Below, one piece after another: positions 18,302 to 27,904 of a stretch of DNA of 64,000 bases. How positions within the stretch are numbered: position 1 is the stretch's first letter; each line of letters begins with the position of its first letter. The notes beneath the pieces were generated by a model. The model did no database searches. It was given only the letters and a program-made list of their open reading frames with translations, and was not told the origin of the DNA. Origin of the DNA: Chlorobiaceae bacterium (GTDB lineage: Bacteria > Bacteroidota > Chlorobiia > Chlorobiales > Chlorobiaceae); NCBI GenBank assembly GCA_013334225.1, contig JAAXXY010000005.1, positions 55,349 through 119,348 on the forward strand, given 5' to 3'. The position numbers and the translations under genes are program-made.

Positions 18302-18979
18302 ATGAAATACAGACTTCTCGTTTTTGATTTTGACGGCACACTGGCCGACAGCGAGGCAAGCATCATGCTCTCCCTGGAGCTTGTCGCTCGCGATCTGGGG
18401 CTTTCGGGCATCGACCGGTCGAATGCCCGGCAGGGCATTGGCCTCCCGTTGCGACGCACGATTGAAATGGGGCTCGGGCTCTCGCCTGATGATGCCCCTG
18501 AGGCGTCCGATCTTTACCGGAAGCACTATAACGAGATCGCGTTCGATGCCACGCACCTGTTTCCCGGTGTTCAGGAGACCCTTGAGCAATTGCGGCGGGA
18601 TTATCTGCTTGCCATCGCTTCGAGCAAAAGCCGGCAGGGGCTCCTCGCCATGATGCGTCATCTGGAAATTTACGAGTGGTTCTCGTTTGTCGCGGGTGCG
18701 CAGGATGTGCAGCGCGCAAAACCTGCCCCCGACATGGTGGAGCTTGCTCTGGCGACGCTCGATATCCCCGCATGGGAGTGCCTGGTTATTGGCGATACCG
18801 TTTACGATATCGAAATGGGGCAGCGCGCATCTGCCGATACCTGCGCTGTCACCTATGGGAGCAATTCACTGGACGAATTGAGTTCTTTCGGCCCGACGTT
18901 CGTCATCGACTCGTTCCCTCAACTCGACTCCTGCCTGAAAAACGTCAAGCCATCGCCGGAAGCGAATGGGTTCCCTTGA
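18302..18979 (+). CDS. HAD-superfamily hydrolase, phosphoglycolate-phosphatase-like
   Basis: A 225-residue phosphatase with all HAD motifs: DFDGTLADSE (nucleophile Asp near residue 9), ASSKS (motif II), AKPAPD (motif III lysine) and GDTVYDIEMG (motif IV). An alpha-helical cap between motifs I and II makes it a Gph/PpaX-like member. The substrate cannot be named from sequence. It is encoded against the direction of the surrounding arg genes. Confidence 0.85.
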   Translation: MKYRLLVFDFDGTLADSEASIMLSLELVARDLGLSGIDRSNARQGIGLPLRRTIEMGLGLSPDDAPEASDLYRKHYNEIAFDATHLFPGVQETLEQLRRDYLLAIASSKSRQGLLAMMRHLEIYEWFSFVAGAQDVQRAKPAPDMVELALATLDIPAWECLVIGDTVYDIEMGQRASADTCAVTYGSNSLDELSSFGPTFVIDSFPQLDSCLKNVKPSPEANGFP

Positions 18980-19115
18980 ACAGTTCAGTACTGCTCCCGG
19001 ACAACTTTCCTGACAATGCCGAGGATCCTGAAATACTTGCTGAGGCTGACCTGTTTCAGATCATCCGGGTTCCGGACCGGCGCGATATAGAGTTTTTCTT
19101 CCCGGAGAAACAGTT

Positions 19116-19352
19116 TTGTCAGTGTCTGCGATCCTCCTTGTTGGGGAACTTGGGGACACCGTGATCGAAGAGGCCGTTGAACATTACCTTTCAATAAATG
19201 AGTGGCAGGTGCGAAGTATTCAGCAAGGCCTGAAAGACATCGATCACGGTAGGGTAGTTGCTCATGAAAGCATGGAAAAAATCTGGGAGGGAAAAATTTC
19301 GGATACACATATCCATTGTAACGGTCTTTCATACCGCACAGTATTTTCCTGA
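19116..19352 (+). pseudogene. Remnant of a CopG/RHH-type antitoxin gene, possibly with a toxin scrap
   Basis: Within the 432-bp gap between the HAD gene and argR, this frame contains IEEAVEHYLSINEWQVRSIQ and QGLKDIDHGRVVAHESMEKI. These match the C-terminal pattern of ribbon-helix-helix antitoxins (AI-EHL...EW---I--GL-ADAG--..-E-V---). The N-terminal beta strand expected of the family is not recognisable. Just downstream (19358-19423) a different frame reads SGRPGMLNGILQYLSV, vaguely like the GRPGR-GTRELV region of ParE toxins, followed by a stop. Both look like leftovers of a decayed toxin-antitoxin pair. A 131-codon minus-strand frame covering the same DNA is probably a shadow. Confidence 0.45.
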
Positions 19353-19411
19353 AACGTAGTGGGCGGCCCGGAATGCTCAACGGAATTCTGCAATACCTTT
19401 CTGTACCAATG

Positions 19412-19858
19412 TCAGTTTTTTGATACGTTCCTGTGGATGAAGGTGATCAAAGTATCGATGCTGTTGACCGAAGCGGGAATGATGAGGACGGTATCATCTC
19501 CCGCGATGGTACCGAGAATGAGCGGACTTTTGAGCTGGTCGATGTAGGAGCCGACGCCGTGCGCCCTCCCTGGGAGGGTTTTGATAATCACGGCGGTCTC
19601 GTTTGCCGTGACGGTCAGCACCTCGACTCCGACAAGCCCCTTGATGATCTTTCCTGCATGGTCTTCCGGAAATACAAGCCGGTAACCGCCCGCCGCCCTT
19701 GTGCGGATGATGCCGAGTTCGGCACAATCCCGGGAAAGGGTGGCCTGAGCGACAACCATGCCTGTTTCCTTCAGAAGCCTGAGAAGATCATGCTGGTTCC
19801 CGACGTTGTGCCGCTGCAGGATCTCCCTGATCTTCAGCTGTCTTGCGTTTTTATTCAT
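19412..19858 (-). CDS. argR: Arginine repressor
   Basis: A 148-residue arginine-responsive regulator. The N-terminal winged helix-turn-helix includes GMVVAQATLSRDCAELGI. The C-terminal hexamerisation and arginine-binding domain ends with GTIAGDDTVLIIP, the expected GT-AGDDT signature. It lies 13 bp after argF and is the last gene of argC-J-B-F-R, so it probably controls its own operon. Confidence 0.94.
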   Translation of the reverse strand: MNKNARQLKIREILQRHNVGNQHDLLRLLKETGMVVAQATLSRDCAELGIIRTRAAGGYRLVFPEDHAGKIIKGLVGVEVLTVTANETAVIIKTLPGRAHGVGSYIDQLKSPLILGTIAGDDTVLIIPASVNSIDTLITFIHRNVSKN

Positions 19859-19871
19859 AGCATGCGCTCCT

Positions 19872-20888
19872 TCATGCCTTTATTTTTTTTGCAGCGTTTT
19901 CAAGCCGGTGGGTAAGATGGAATTTCCTGTATTCCTCGTGGTTCAGCAGTTTCACCAGAAGCGCTTTCTGAACATGAAGACGGTTTTCGGCCTGATCGAT
20001 GATTATGGACTGTGGCCCGTCCATAACCTCGGCGCTTATTTCCTGGCCTCGGTGCGCCGGCATGCAGTGCATGACCACGGCTCCCGGTTTAGCCAGTGCA
20101 AGAAGTGCGCTGTTGACCTGGAAAGGGGAGAAGATCTTCAGGCGCTCTTCCATCTCCTCCTCCTGGCCCATACTGGTCCAGACGTCTGTATATAGTACAT
20201 CGGCATCTGCAGCGGCTTCCTCAGGATCGTGAATGATCTCGATCCGGTTGATCCCGCTTTTCCTCGCAGCCTCGAGCAGTCCGCTGTCGGGGGTATATCC
20301 CTCCGGGCAGGCAAGCACGAAATGGATTGGCAGCAATCCTGCAAGCTCGATCCAGGAGTTGGCGACATTGTTGCCGTCTCCGACGAAAACCACCTTTATA
20401 CCCTCACGCCACAACCCATGTTCATAAAGGGTGAATGCATCCGCAAGAACCTGGCAGGGATGGGAAAGATCCGTAAGCGCATTGATGACCGGAATCGTGG
20501 AATGCGCGGCCAGACCTTCGATGACAGCATGCTCATGCAGTCGAGCGACAATAGCGTCGTTGTAGCGTGAGAGAAGCTTTGCAATATCTTCGACCGCTTC
20601 ACGTGAACCGAGCCCGATCGATTTCCCGTCAAGGTTTATGGCATAACCTCCGAGCTCATGAATACCGAGCTCGAAAGAGACTCTCGTCCGGAGAGAGGGT
20701 TTGCTGAAAATCATGGAGACCGTTTTACCCTGAAGCGGGAGAAACGGCGACGAAGACGACTTTTCTTTCCTTTTTTTCTTGATGAACAGTGAATAATCGA
20801 ACAACTCTATGACCTTTCCTGCATCGAGTCCCGAAAAACCGAGAAAGTCGCGTTTCGCCTTTATCTTGTTGTTATGTGCTTCTTTCAT
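19872..20888 (-). CDS. argF: Ornithine carbamoyltransferase
   Basis: Makes citrulline from ornithine and carbamoyl phosphate. The 338-residue protein has the carbamoyl-phosphate motif FSKPSLRTRVSFE (S-T-R-T equivalent SLRT), the DLSHPCQVLAD signature and the ornithine-binding HCMPAHRG (usual HCLPAHRG). It lies 6 bp after argB. An N-terminal stretch KKKRKEKSSSSPF is an unusual basic/serine insertion compared with the usual 305-335-residue enzyme. Confidence 0.93.
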   Translation of the reverse strand: MKEAHNNKIKAKRDFLGFSGLDAGKVIELFDYSLFIKKKRKEKSSSSPFLPLQGKTVSMIFSKPSLRTRVSFELGIHELGGYAINLDGKSIGLGSREAVEDIAKLLSRYNDAIVARLHEHAVIEGLAAHSTIPVINALTDLSHPCQVLADAFTLYEHGLWREGIKVVFVGDGNNVANSWIELAGLLPIHFVLACPEGYTPDSGLLEAARKSGINRIEIIHDPEEAAADADVLYTDVWTSMGQEEEMEERLKIFSPFQVNSALLALAKPGAVVMHCMPAHRGQEISAEVMDGPQSIIIDQAENRLHVQKALLVKLLNHEEYRKFHLTHRLENAAKKIKA

Positions 20889-20894
20889 GACCCT

Positions 20895-21809
20895 TTAGCT
20901 TTTTAATGGTTGTTCGCAGTCCTCTTCCGCGATGAACTGGGTGCCGACACCTTCGTGAGTGAATATTTCAAGCAGGAGCGAATGCGTCGATTTTCCGTCG
21001 ATGAGGTGAACTTTCCCGACTCCGCTGTCGAGTGTCTTGAATGCCGAAAGCACTTTCGGGATCATGCCGCCGGAAATAATGCCCTGCTCGATATAATCCG
21101 CGGCCTCAGCCTTGCAGATCGTCTTCAGAATCCTGTCGCCGACATGGATGCCTTCGACATCGCTGACATAGATCAGCTTTTCGGCTTTCAGTGCAATCGC
21201 TATGCTGCTCGCAGCGTCATCGGCATTGATGTTGTAAATATTTCCGCTCTTGTCGAACCCTATCGGAGCGATCACAGGTATGAGACCTGCATTGCAGAGC
21301 AGATCTATATAGGGTGTGTTGATTGAAGCGACATCCCCGACAAGGCCGAGCTTTTCGGCATTCGGGGAGGGTACGGCGCTGATTGTATCGGCGTCAAGGC
21401 CGGTCACTCCGACTGCCTTGCCCCCATGTTCGCTGATAAGCTGTACGATATCCTGGTTCACTTTTCCGGCAAGGGTCATCTGGACCACATTGATCATATC
21501 GTTGTCAGTCACCCGCTTGCCCTGAACGAAACGGGAGGAAAGACCAAGCTTTTCGGCCGTCCTGGTTATGGCGTCACCGCCTCCATGCACAAGAACTATC
21601 TTGATGCCCACCTTGCGAAGCAGGGTGACATTCTGGGCGAAAGTGTTCTTGAGGCAATGGTCTTTCATTGCCGATCCGCCGTATTTTATGACAAACGTTT
21701 TCCTTTCGAATTTGCAGATATAGGGAAGGGCTTCGATCAGCACCTGTCCTATTGCTGCCGGAGGAGTTGGCCTTTCCGGCTTTGTTTCACAGAACGGTAT
21801 TTGTTCCAT
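20895..21809 (-). CDS. argB: Acetylglutamate kinase
   Basis: Phosphorylates N-acetylglutamate, the committed and normally arginine-sensitive step of the cyclic arginine pathway. The 304 residues include VIKYGGSAM (ATP/phosphate loop), [10 protein letters not shown], the [12 protein letters not shown] motif and SDVEGI. The N-terminal 25-residue helix before the kinase core is of the kind found in arginine-inhibited hexameric enzymes. It is the third gene of argC-J-B-F-R. Confidence 0.94.
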   Translation of the reverse strand: MEQIPFCETKPERPTPPAAIGQVLIEALPYICKFERKTFVIKYGGSAMKDHCLKNTFAQNVTLLRKVGIKIVLVHGGGDAITRTAEKLGLSSRFVQGKRVTDNDMINVVQMTLAGKVNQDIVQLISEHGGKAVGVTGLDADTISAVPSPNAEKLGLVGDVASINTPYIDLLCNAGLIPVIAPIGFDKSGNIYNINADDAASSIAIALKAEKLIYVSDVEGIHVGDRILKTICKAEAADYIEQGIISGGMIPKVLSAFKTLDSGVGKVHLIDGKSTHSLLLEIFTHEGVGTQFIAEEDCEQPLKS

Positions 21810-21846
21810 CGAATAAAGTCATCGTTTAATTGTTTTCGCTGCCATT

Positions 21847-23130
21847 TCAGCTTCTGTAACTGCCATTGATCTCGACGTATTCCTTGCTCAGGTCACACGT
21901 CCAGATCGTTGCCTTTCCCGGGCCGTTTCCAAGGCGGAGCGTAATATCGTAAGCTTGTTTCGCCATTATGGCCGATGCTTCTTCCTCCGAAAAATCCGCC
22001 ATGAAGCCTGGTTTGAGAATGCACAGGTCATTGAAATGCAGTTCAACCTCTTCCTGGATGAACCTGGCACCCGAACGTCCGGCCGCGGCAACGATCCTGC
22101 CCCAGTTCGCATCCTCACCGTGAATTGCGGTTTTTACAAGGCTCGACTGCGCGATGGTCCTTGCGGCAAGTTCCGCCTCACGGTCATCCGCGGCACCTTC
22201 CACGATAATGCTCACAAGCTTCGTGGCCCCCTCACCGTCAATGACGATGAGTTTCGCAAGGAAGGTCATGAGGGCTTCGAGTGCTTCACTGAAGAGCCTG
22301 AAATCTTCGTTTCCGGGCATGATCTCGACGCCGAAACCGCTTGCCATGATCATCGCCATATCGTTGGTGCTCGTGTCGCCGTCAACCGTTATGGCATTGA
22401 AACTCCTGCCGTTTGCCGCTTCGAGCGCCTGCTGCAGCAGGTCAGGAGCTATTCTCGCATCGGTCGTCATGAATGCGAGCATTGTCGCCATGTTCGGGCA
22501 GATCATGCCCGATCCTTTCGCAATGCCGCTCAGCCTGCATTTTCCGCCTGACAGCTCGACATCGAGCGTAAAAAACTTCGGAAAGGTATCTGTCGTCATG
22601 ATGGCTTCCGCCGCATCGAGACATGATTCTCGCTGCAATACCAGAGGAAGTGACGAAATGCTGGCGACAACTTTTTCCATGGGAAGCAGTTGCCCGATCA
22701 CTCCTGTCGATGCCACAATAACTTCTTCTGGTTTAATCCCGAAATCGGACGCGACGGCTTCAGCCATCGCAACGGCATCTTCCATACCTTGTTCACCGGT
22801 CGCGGCATTGGCGTTTCCGCTGTTGCAGACAACGGCACGCATCATGGATGACGACTTTTGCATCTGTTCGCGCGAAAGTATCACGGGTGCCGCACAACAG
22901 AGGTTTGTCGTATAGACGGCCGCTGTGCTCGCCGGAACATCCGCGAGGAGAATCATGAGGTCATTCCTGTCATATCGGATGGACGCCGAAACGGCCCCGG
23001 AAGAAAAACCGGCTGTCCAGAACCCTTCATCGCCGTTCGAATCCGGAGGCATCGGGGTGACCGCCCGAGGCCAGGAAGTGGACGCTGAAAGCTCACGGAT
23101 AACAGTGAGCCCTTTTTCAAGTTTGTTCAA
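21847..23130 (-). CDS. argJ: Bifunctional ornithine acetyltransferase / N-acetylglutamate synthase
   Basis: Transfers the acetyl group from N-acetylornithine to glutamate, recycling it. The 427-residue precursor contains KGSGMICPNMATMLAFM, in which the Ala-Thr-Met-Leu site is where the protein normally cleaves itself so that the threonine becomes the nucleophile. Whether it also uses acetyl-CoA to make acetylglutamate cannot be told from sequence. No argA was seen in the window, consistent with a recycling pathway. It lies 21 bp after argC. Confidence 0.93.
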   Translation of the reverse strand: MNKLEKGLTVIRELSASTSWPRAVTPMPPDSNGDEGFWTAGFSSGAVSASIRYDRNDLMILLADVPASTAAVYTTNLCCAAPVILSREQMQKSSSMMRAVVCNSGNANAATGEQGMEDAVAMAEAVASDFGIKPEEVIVASTGVIGQLLPMEKVVASISSLPLVLQRESCLDAAEAIMTTDTFPKFFTLDVELSGGKCRLSGIAKGSGMICPNMATMLAFMTTDARIAPDLLQQALEAANGRSFNAITVDGDTSTNDMAMIMASGFGVEIMPGNEDFRLFSEALEALMTFLAKLIVIDGEGATKLVSIIVEGAADDREAELAARTIAQSSLVKTAIHGEDANWGRIVAAAGRSGARFIQEEVELHFNDLCILKPGFMADFSEEEASAIMAKQAYDITLRLGNGPGKATIWTCDLSKEYVEINGSYRS

Positions 23131-23151
23131 TTGAGAAGACAGTTAAAATAG

Positions 23152-24186
23152 TTAAAAAAGCAGCCCCGCAGTCTGTTCGATACCAAGCATGATGTTCATG
23201 TTCTGTATGGCCTGACCGGCAGCGCCTTTCAGAAGGTTGTCTATTGCGCTCACAATGACAAGCGTTCCGTTTTTCGTGACATTGGCTATATGAACGTCAC
23301 AATAATTCGTGTAAGCCACATGCCTGATTTCCGTCATGGTATCCCGCAACCTGACAAAGGGTGCTTCACGATAGAAGTTTTTATACAGATTGTTGATCAT
23401 CTCTCCATCAGCCGGATTTTCAAGCTGTACCGCAAGGGTGCTGTAAATGCCTCTCACCAGAGGTCCGATCATCGGCGTGAAGGTGAATTCGAAAGAGGGA
23501 TCGGATGCGGAGGTTCCGAGCGCCTGCATGATTTCAGGTGTATGCTGGTGTGTTCCAACCTTGTAAGCCCGGAGATTTTCGCTCATTTCCGGGAAAGAGA
23601 GTTCGGTTTTGCTGCTTCTGCCGGCTCCCGAGATACCCGAAACCGCGGTACAGCTGACACTGCTGATCTTCAGAGAAAGATCATTTCCAAGAAAGAGCGG
23701 AGCGAGCCCGAGAATGATGCTGGTTGCATAACAGCCAGGATTGCTTATCGCCTTCACTGCCCGGATCTCATCGAGGAAAAGCTCCGGCAGACCGTAGGTC
23801 ATGACAGCTTCCGATGGCTTGATCTGCTTGTAGAACCGTTCATGTTCCGTCGTGTTCTTCAGCCTGAAATCACCCGAAAGATCGATAACCATCCTGCCGG
23901 CATCAGCAAGAGCCGGAACGATATTCAGTGCTTCGCCGTGCGGAAGCGCAAGAAAGTAGATGTCACTGTCCTGTTCTTTGTTGTACTGCCGGTAAACCAT
24001 GTCACAGGAAAGCGAAGGATAGAGTTCCGAAACGGTTTTTCCGGCTTGTGAGAAAGCATACAGTGCCTTAAGTTCGACCGAAGGATGCAGGCGAAGAAGC
24101 TTTGTAAGTTCGGCGCCTGAATAACCGGATGCACCGATAATCGATACACTGTATTTCTTTGATGATGCTGACACTCTTCCCGCCAT
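23152..24186 (-). CDS. argC: N-acetyl-gamma-glutamyl-phosphate reductase
   Basis: NADPH-dependent reduction of acetylglutamyl phosphate. The start at 24186 gives a 344-residue protein with the Rossmann motif [17 protein letters not shown] close to the N-terminus; the longer frame from 24270 would add 28 residues with no family support. The catalytic cysteine lies in [11 protein letters not shown]. It is the first gene of argC-J-B-F-R, and an ArgR-like site lies about 85 bp upstream. Confidence 0.92.
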   Translation of the reverse strand: MAGRVSASSKKYSVSIIGASGYSGAELTKLLRLHPSVELKALYAFSQAGKTVSELYPSLSCDMVYRQYNKEQDSDIYFLALPHGEALNIVPALADAGRMVIDLSGDFRLKNTTEHERFYKQIKPSEAVMTYGLPELFLDEIRAVKAISNPGCYATSIILGLAPLFLGNDLSLKISSVSCTAVSGISGAGRSSKTELSFPEMSENLRAYKVGTHQHTPEIMQALGTSASDPSFEFTFTPMIGPLVRGIYSTLAVQLENPADGEMINNLYKNFYREAPFVRLRDTMTEIRHVAYTNYCDVHIANVTKNGTLVIVSAIDNLLKGAAGQAIQNMNIMLGIEQTAGLLF

Positions 24187-24270
24187 TTCTGTAAATTGTA
24201 TTGAAATAAATGTAAATGAAACAAATCCGGATCGGCAAACGGGAACAAATGACGATCTGTCCCTGATCAA

Positions 24271-24284
24271 TGAATATTTATCCA
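24271..24284. promoter_or_regulatory. Candidate ArgR box upstream of argC
   Basis: TGAATATTTATCCA, 85 bp before the argC start, is one base away from the palindromic pattern TGAAT-N4-ATTCA allowing for the central A/T run (TGAATA..TAT.CA). Only one clear box was seen; E. coli operators usually have two in tandem. The match is by eye. Confidence 0.4.
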
Positions 24285-24449
24285 GAGAAGCGGAAATATG
24301 AAGTTTTTTTACATGATTTTCAAAGATTAAAATATTTTTTTTTACGCGGGAAATGGGTTGCCTGCTGTATGCTAAACTATTTATTATCTTTATTTTAACG
24401 ACTTTTATCCTGCCGTGTCACTTAAATTGAACACCTCCTTACGGAACCC

Positions 24450-25349
24450 ATGAATATCCATGCATTAAGTAAAAAAGCATTCAAGTATACAAAATTGATG
24501 CTTTTGCCGTTTTCACTGCTTATCCTTCTGAACTGCTCGCAGCAGCAACCCAGGGATACCGCGCGCAGCGGGGTGATGACGCTGGCTGCCGACAGTCAGC
24601 TTGAAAAAATTGCTGAAACGCAGGCAGAGATGTTCCGGAAATACTATCCCGAGGCTCAGGTCTCCATCATACCGATGGCTCCTGTAAAAACCCTGGGGTG
24701 TCTACTCGACAAAAGCGCACGTGCAGCAATGATCAGCGGTGATTTCGACGCCGCTGAAGATTCCCTTTTTTCAAAATTGAAGACTCCGTTACGGAAAGAA
24801 CCCGTGGCCCTTGATGCCGTCGTCTGTATTGCCGCCAGGACAAATCCTGTAGAAAAATTGTCGGTACGGGAGCTTGCTTCGCTGGTTTCAGGAAAAGGGG
24901 AGAGGTTCATGGCTTTTGTCAAAAAGGATGATTACCGCCTGATTTCGGTTTTTTCGAAACTTGAAGGCCTCAAGAAACAAGAGCTGCATGCCTGGGCATG
25001 CAGTAATGACATTGAACTGATCGATCGGGTTTCAGCATCGAACAATGCTTATGGGCTGCTTTTCAGCTCTTCACTGGAATCCGCCAGGACTTCAGGAGTT
25101 GACCTGGGAAAAATAAAATTGATCCCTGTATCCAGAAAGTTGGCGGGAAACAAAGCATATCTCCCGGACCGGGAAAATATTTTCGAAGGGCTTTATCCTC
25201 TCGTTACAACAGTTTACTATGTATATTATCCCGGCGATGCACTTGCCGCGGGATTCGGTTCATGGATAAGCAGCGCGGGACAGAAGGCGTTTGAACGAAG
25301 CCCTTACATTCCGTTCAGGCTGACCCAGAGAACCATTATTCTGCACTGA
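24450..25349 (+). CDS. PstS-like substrate-binding lipoprotein
   Basis: A 299-residue secreted protein with a lipobox (LLILLNC, cysteine near residue 29), so anchored as a lipoprotein. The rest resembles phosphate-binding PstS-like domains: GVMTLAADSQLEKIAETQAE (residues about 41-60), repeated Arg/Lys-rich ligand loops and a C-terminal VYYVYYPGDALAAGFGSWIS segment. The ligand is unproven. The membrane diguanylate cyclase starts 12 bp downstream, suggesting joint sensing or simple cotranscription. No pstCAB genes are nearby. Confidence 0.7.
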   Translation: MNIHALSKKAFKYTKLMLLPFSLLILLNCSQQQPRDTARSGVMTLAADSQLEKIAETQAEMFRKYYPEAQVSIIPMAPVKTLGCLLDKSARAAMISGDFDAAEDSLFSKLKTPLRKEPVALDAVVCIAARTNPVEKLSVRELASLVSGKGERFMAFVKKDDYRLISVFSKLEGLKKQELHAWACSNDIELIDRVSASNNAYGLLFSSSLESARTSGVDLGKIKLIPVSRKLAGNKAYLPDRENIFEGLYPLVTTVYYVYYPGDALAAGFGSWISSAGQKAFERSPYIPFRLTQRTIILH

Positions 25350-25361
25350 CAGTTACGAGTA

Positions 25362-26645
25362 ATGGATAACAGCAAAAGAAAGCCTTTACAGACCATCATC
25401 ATAACAGGTACGCTCGGTATCCTGATTGTGATAGGCGGAACTGCGGGGTTTCTCGCCGAACAGAAGAAACTGCTTGACAGGCTTGAACAGAAACAGGCTT
25501 GTTTTCTCGACCTTGTTGAATTCAGGGGAAGGCTTATAGAATTCGAACTGTCGCGAAAAAAAACATTCCGCAATAGCCATGCTTTTTCAAAACAGGATAA
25601 AAGGTCGGAAAAAAAAGCCGCTTCGCTTCTTTTCGTGTATGACAAGCTTCTGACCGATCTGAAAACAGCCGGTTTGCAGCCCCTTCCTTCGCTTACGGAA
25701 AGCAGGGAAGGCCGGGTTGTTATTTCCGGGTTATATCTTGAAAACTTCCTGTCTGAATTGAACAAAGCCGTTGAAAAGTCAGAAACCGAAACAAAAAAGG
25801 CAACCGGCGAGCTGGTTGTCATCAATGAATTCTTTCTGTTTTTCATCCTCATCATGCTCCTCACCCTGAGCATAACCGCAGGATGGCAATTGCACAGAAA
25901 TTACCGCCGTACCCTTATTCCGCTTGCCCAGCTTGCCTCACAAATGAAACTGCTGAACAGAAACATTCCTGAAAGTATCCATGACACCGCTGAAGAAATA
26001 AAAAAAGAACTCACAGGAACATCGCATTCCAGCGATATCACGCAGATAACCGAATCAATCATGGAATTCTTTACCGAGATCGAAGCGAAGAACAAAAAAC
26101 TCGATGAAGTCAATATCAGGGATGAAAAAACAGGCCTCTTCAACTACCGGCATTTCAAAGAGCATCTCATTATTGAAACCGAACGCACAAAACGTCAGGG
26201 CAACAAGGTTTCTCTTGCGATGATAGATATCGATCACTTCAAGGAGTACAATGACAGAAACGGTCATGTGGCCGGAGACCAGGTACTGAAAACGCTTGCG
26301 GAACTGATCACCAGCCAGTGCCGTTCTTCCGACATGCCTTCGAGGTTCGGAGGAGAGGAATTCGCTGTTCTTTTTCCGAATACCGATTCCGGAACAGCCC
26401 GGGAAATCGCGGTACGCCTGCGCAAGGCAATATGCGCAGAGCCTTTTGAAAATGAAGAGTATCAGCCTTCCGGCCAACTGACGGTCAGTATCGGAGTTGC
26501 GACTTTTCCAAGAGATGCCGGTGACTGGCGTGCTCTTGTTGAAAATGCGGACCGGGCGCTCTATTCAGCGAAATCGTCCGGAAGAAACAGCGTCGTGACC
26601 TTTGCTTCAATCGAAAAAGAAGAGCCCGCCCGTAATGAAACCTGA
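25362..26645 (+). CDS. Membrane diguanylate cyclase (GGDEF) with periplasmic sensor region
   Basis: A 427-residue protein. It has a membrane segment at about 9-29, a periplasmic stretch of about 115 residues with coiled-coil character, a second membrane segment at about 148-168, a linker, and a GGDEF domain from about 245. The active motif is intact (RFGGEEFAVLF), and the upstream RSSD fits the product-inhibition I-site (RxxD). It should make cyclic di-GMP under control of its periplasmic part. Lying 12 bp after the PstS-like lipoprotein gene, it may be tuned by that protein. Its end overlaps the next start by 11 bp. Confidence 0.88.
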   Translation: MDNSKRKPLQTIIITGTLGILIVIGGTAGFLAEQKKLLDRLEQKQACFLDLVEFRGRLIEFELSRKKTFRNSHAFSKQDKRSEKKAASLLFVYDKLLTDLKTAGLQPLPSLTESREGRVVISGLYLENFLSELNKAVEKSETETKKATGELVVINEFFLFFILIMLLTLSITAGWQLHRNYRRTLIPLAQLASQMKLLNRNIPESIHDTAEEIKKELTGTSHSSDITQITESIMEFFTEIEAKNKKLDEVNIRDEKTGLFNYRHFKEHLIIETERTKRQGNKVSLAMIDIDHFKEYNDRNGHVAGDQVLKTLAELITSQCRSSDMPSRFGGEEFAVLFPNTDSGTAREIAVRLRKAICAEPFENEEYQPSGQLTVSIGVATFPRDAGDWRALVENADRALYSAKSSGRNSVVTFASIEKEEPARNET

Positions 26646-27900
26646 ATTTTACCTGGCAAAACGTTTTGCCTTCAACAAGCGGTCGGCATCGAAACCAACG
26701 TTCATCGTGATGGTGGCAGTGATCGGAATCGCAGTCGGAACCGCCGCACTTATTCTCACCCTTTCTATCGTCAAGGGTTTTGCAGAAAGTATCGAAAGCA
26801 AACTGATCGGTTTCAGCACGCACATGCAGATCCGTCAGCCTGATGAGAAGCTTTTCCCGGAACGCCGCACCGATCTGGCAATGATTACCGGCAACGTTAA
26901 CGTAGAAAGCGCTTTCCCTTTTCTTGAAAAAAGTTTTGTCATACGCAGCCGCTTTGCAGACGGCAGTTACCGCAGCAAACCCGTTATTGTAAAAGGTATC
27001 AGTGAACAACCGAAAAATTCATTCCTGAAAAAATACCTGAGGACCGGCACTTCTGAATATGAAAGAAACATAAAAGAGCTCTCGCTTTATGCCGGCGGAA
27101 CCCTTGCAGAAAACCTGCATCTCACGACGGGAAAAAAAGTGCTGCTGGTCGGGCTCGGAACCGGATCCGAAGGAACAAAGCTCATTACAGGGAACAAAAA
27201 CATGGTTGACCTGCTCTCTTCTCTCGATATCGAGGTCGGGGTAATTCGAGGTATTTATGATACGGGACTGCAGGAAGGATTCGACGATTCGGTCATTTTG
27301 TGCGACATCGACCAGTTACAGGAACGATTCGAACCGGCCAAGATCAGCGGTTATGATGCAAACGTGCGGAACCTGGCCTATCTGCCGGCTACCGTCAGGA
27401 GCGTCATGGAAAAACTGGGTTATCCGTTTTACGGCTATACGGTTTTCGAACGGTATGCCAATCTTTTCGAGTGGCTGAAACTTCAGAAAAATATCATGCC
27501 GCTGCTTATTGTAACGATAACGATCGTCGCTGTTTTCAATATCATTTCAACGATTCTTGTCCTTATTATCGAAAAGACCAGGGAAATAGGGATGCTCTGC
27601 GCGCTCGGGCTCGAACCACGCAAAATCAGCACGATTTTCATATCACAGGCTTTTCTGATTTCGCTTATCGGCATAGCTGCAGGAAACCTCACCGCTCTCT
27701 CTTTTTCCCTGCTCGAACAGCATTTTCATTTTATAAAACTGCCCGAAAAAAGCTATTTCATCAAATATGTCGCAATCCTTATCGATCCTCTTGACTATGC
27801 CGCGGTATCTCTCGCTGTTCTGGCACTGACGCTGGTTTTTGCATTCATCCCTGCCAGAATCGCAGCCTCGCTCAAACCGGGAACCGCTCTCGGAACTTAA
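26635..27900 (+). CDS. LolC/E-type ABC transporter permease
   Basis: A 421-residue MacB/LolC-E-type membrane subunit. A short N-terminal cytoplasmic piece and membrane helix (about 22-45) are followed by a large periplasmic domain and three C-terminal membrane helices (about 285-415) with the [12 protein letters not shown] coupling motif. Such subunits pull lipoproteins from the inner membrane for outer-membrane delivery. The start at 26635 gives the expected [11 protein letters not shown] onset and overlaps the cyclase stop by 11 bp. No LolD ATPase is beside it. Confidence 0.85.
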   Translation: MKPEFYLAKRFAFNKRSASKPTFIVMVAVIGIAVGTAALILTLSIVKGFAESIESKLIGFSTHMQIRQPDEKLFPERRTDLAMITGNVNVESAFPFLEKSFVIRSRFADGSYRSKPVIVKGISEQPKNSFLKKYLRTGTSEYERNIKELSLYAGGTLAENLHLTTGKKVLLVGLGTGSEGTKLITGNKNMVDLLSSLDIEVGVIRGIYDTGLQEGFDDSVILCDIDQLQERFEPAKISGYDANVRNLAYLPATVRSVMEKLGYPFYGYTVFERYANLFEWLKLQKNIMPLLIVTITIVAVFNIISTILVLIIEKTREIGMLCALGLEPRKISTIFISQAFLISLIGIAAGNLTALSFSLLEQHFHFIKLPEKSYFIKYVAILIDPLDYAAVSLAVLALTLVFAFIPARIAASLKPGTALGT

Positions 27901-27904
27901 TGCA

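Noticed and set aside
18985..19380. 131-codon minus-strand frame in the HAD-argR gap
   Set aside because: No recognisable domain; overlaps the antitoxin-like remnant on the plus strand.
24449..24465. Second ArgR-like string at the lipoprotein start
   Set aside because: It is the coding start of the lipoprotein and matches the box poorly in its second half.
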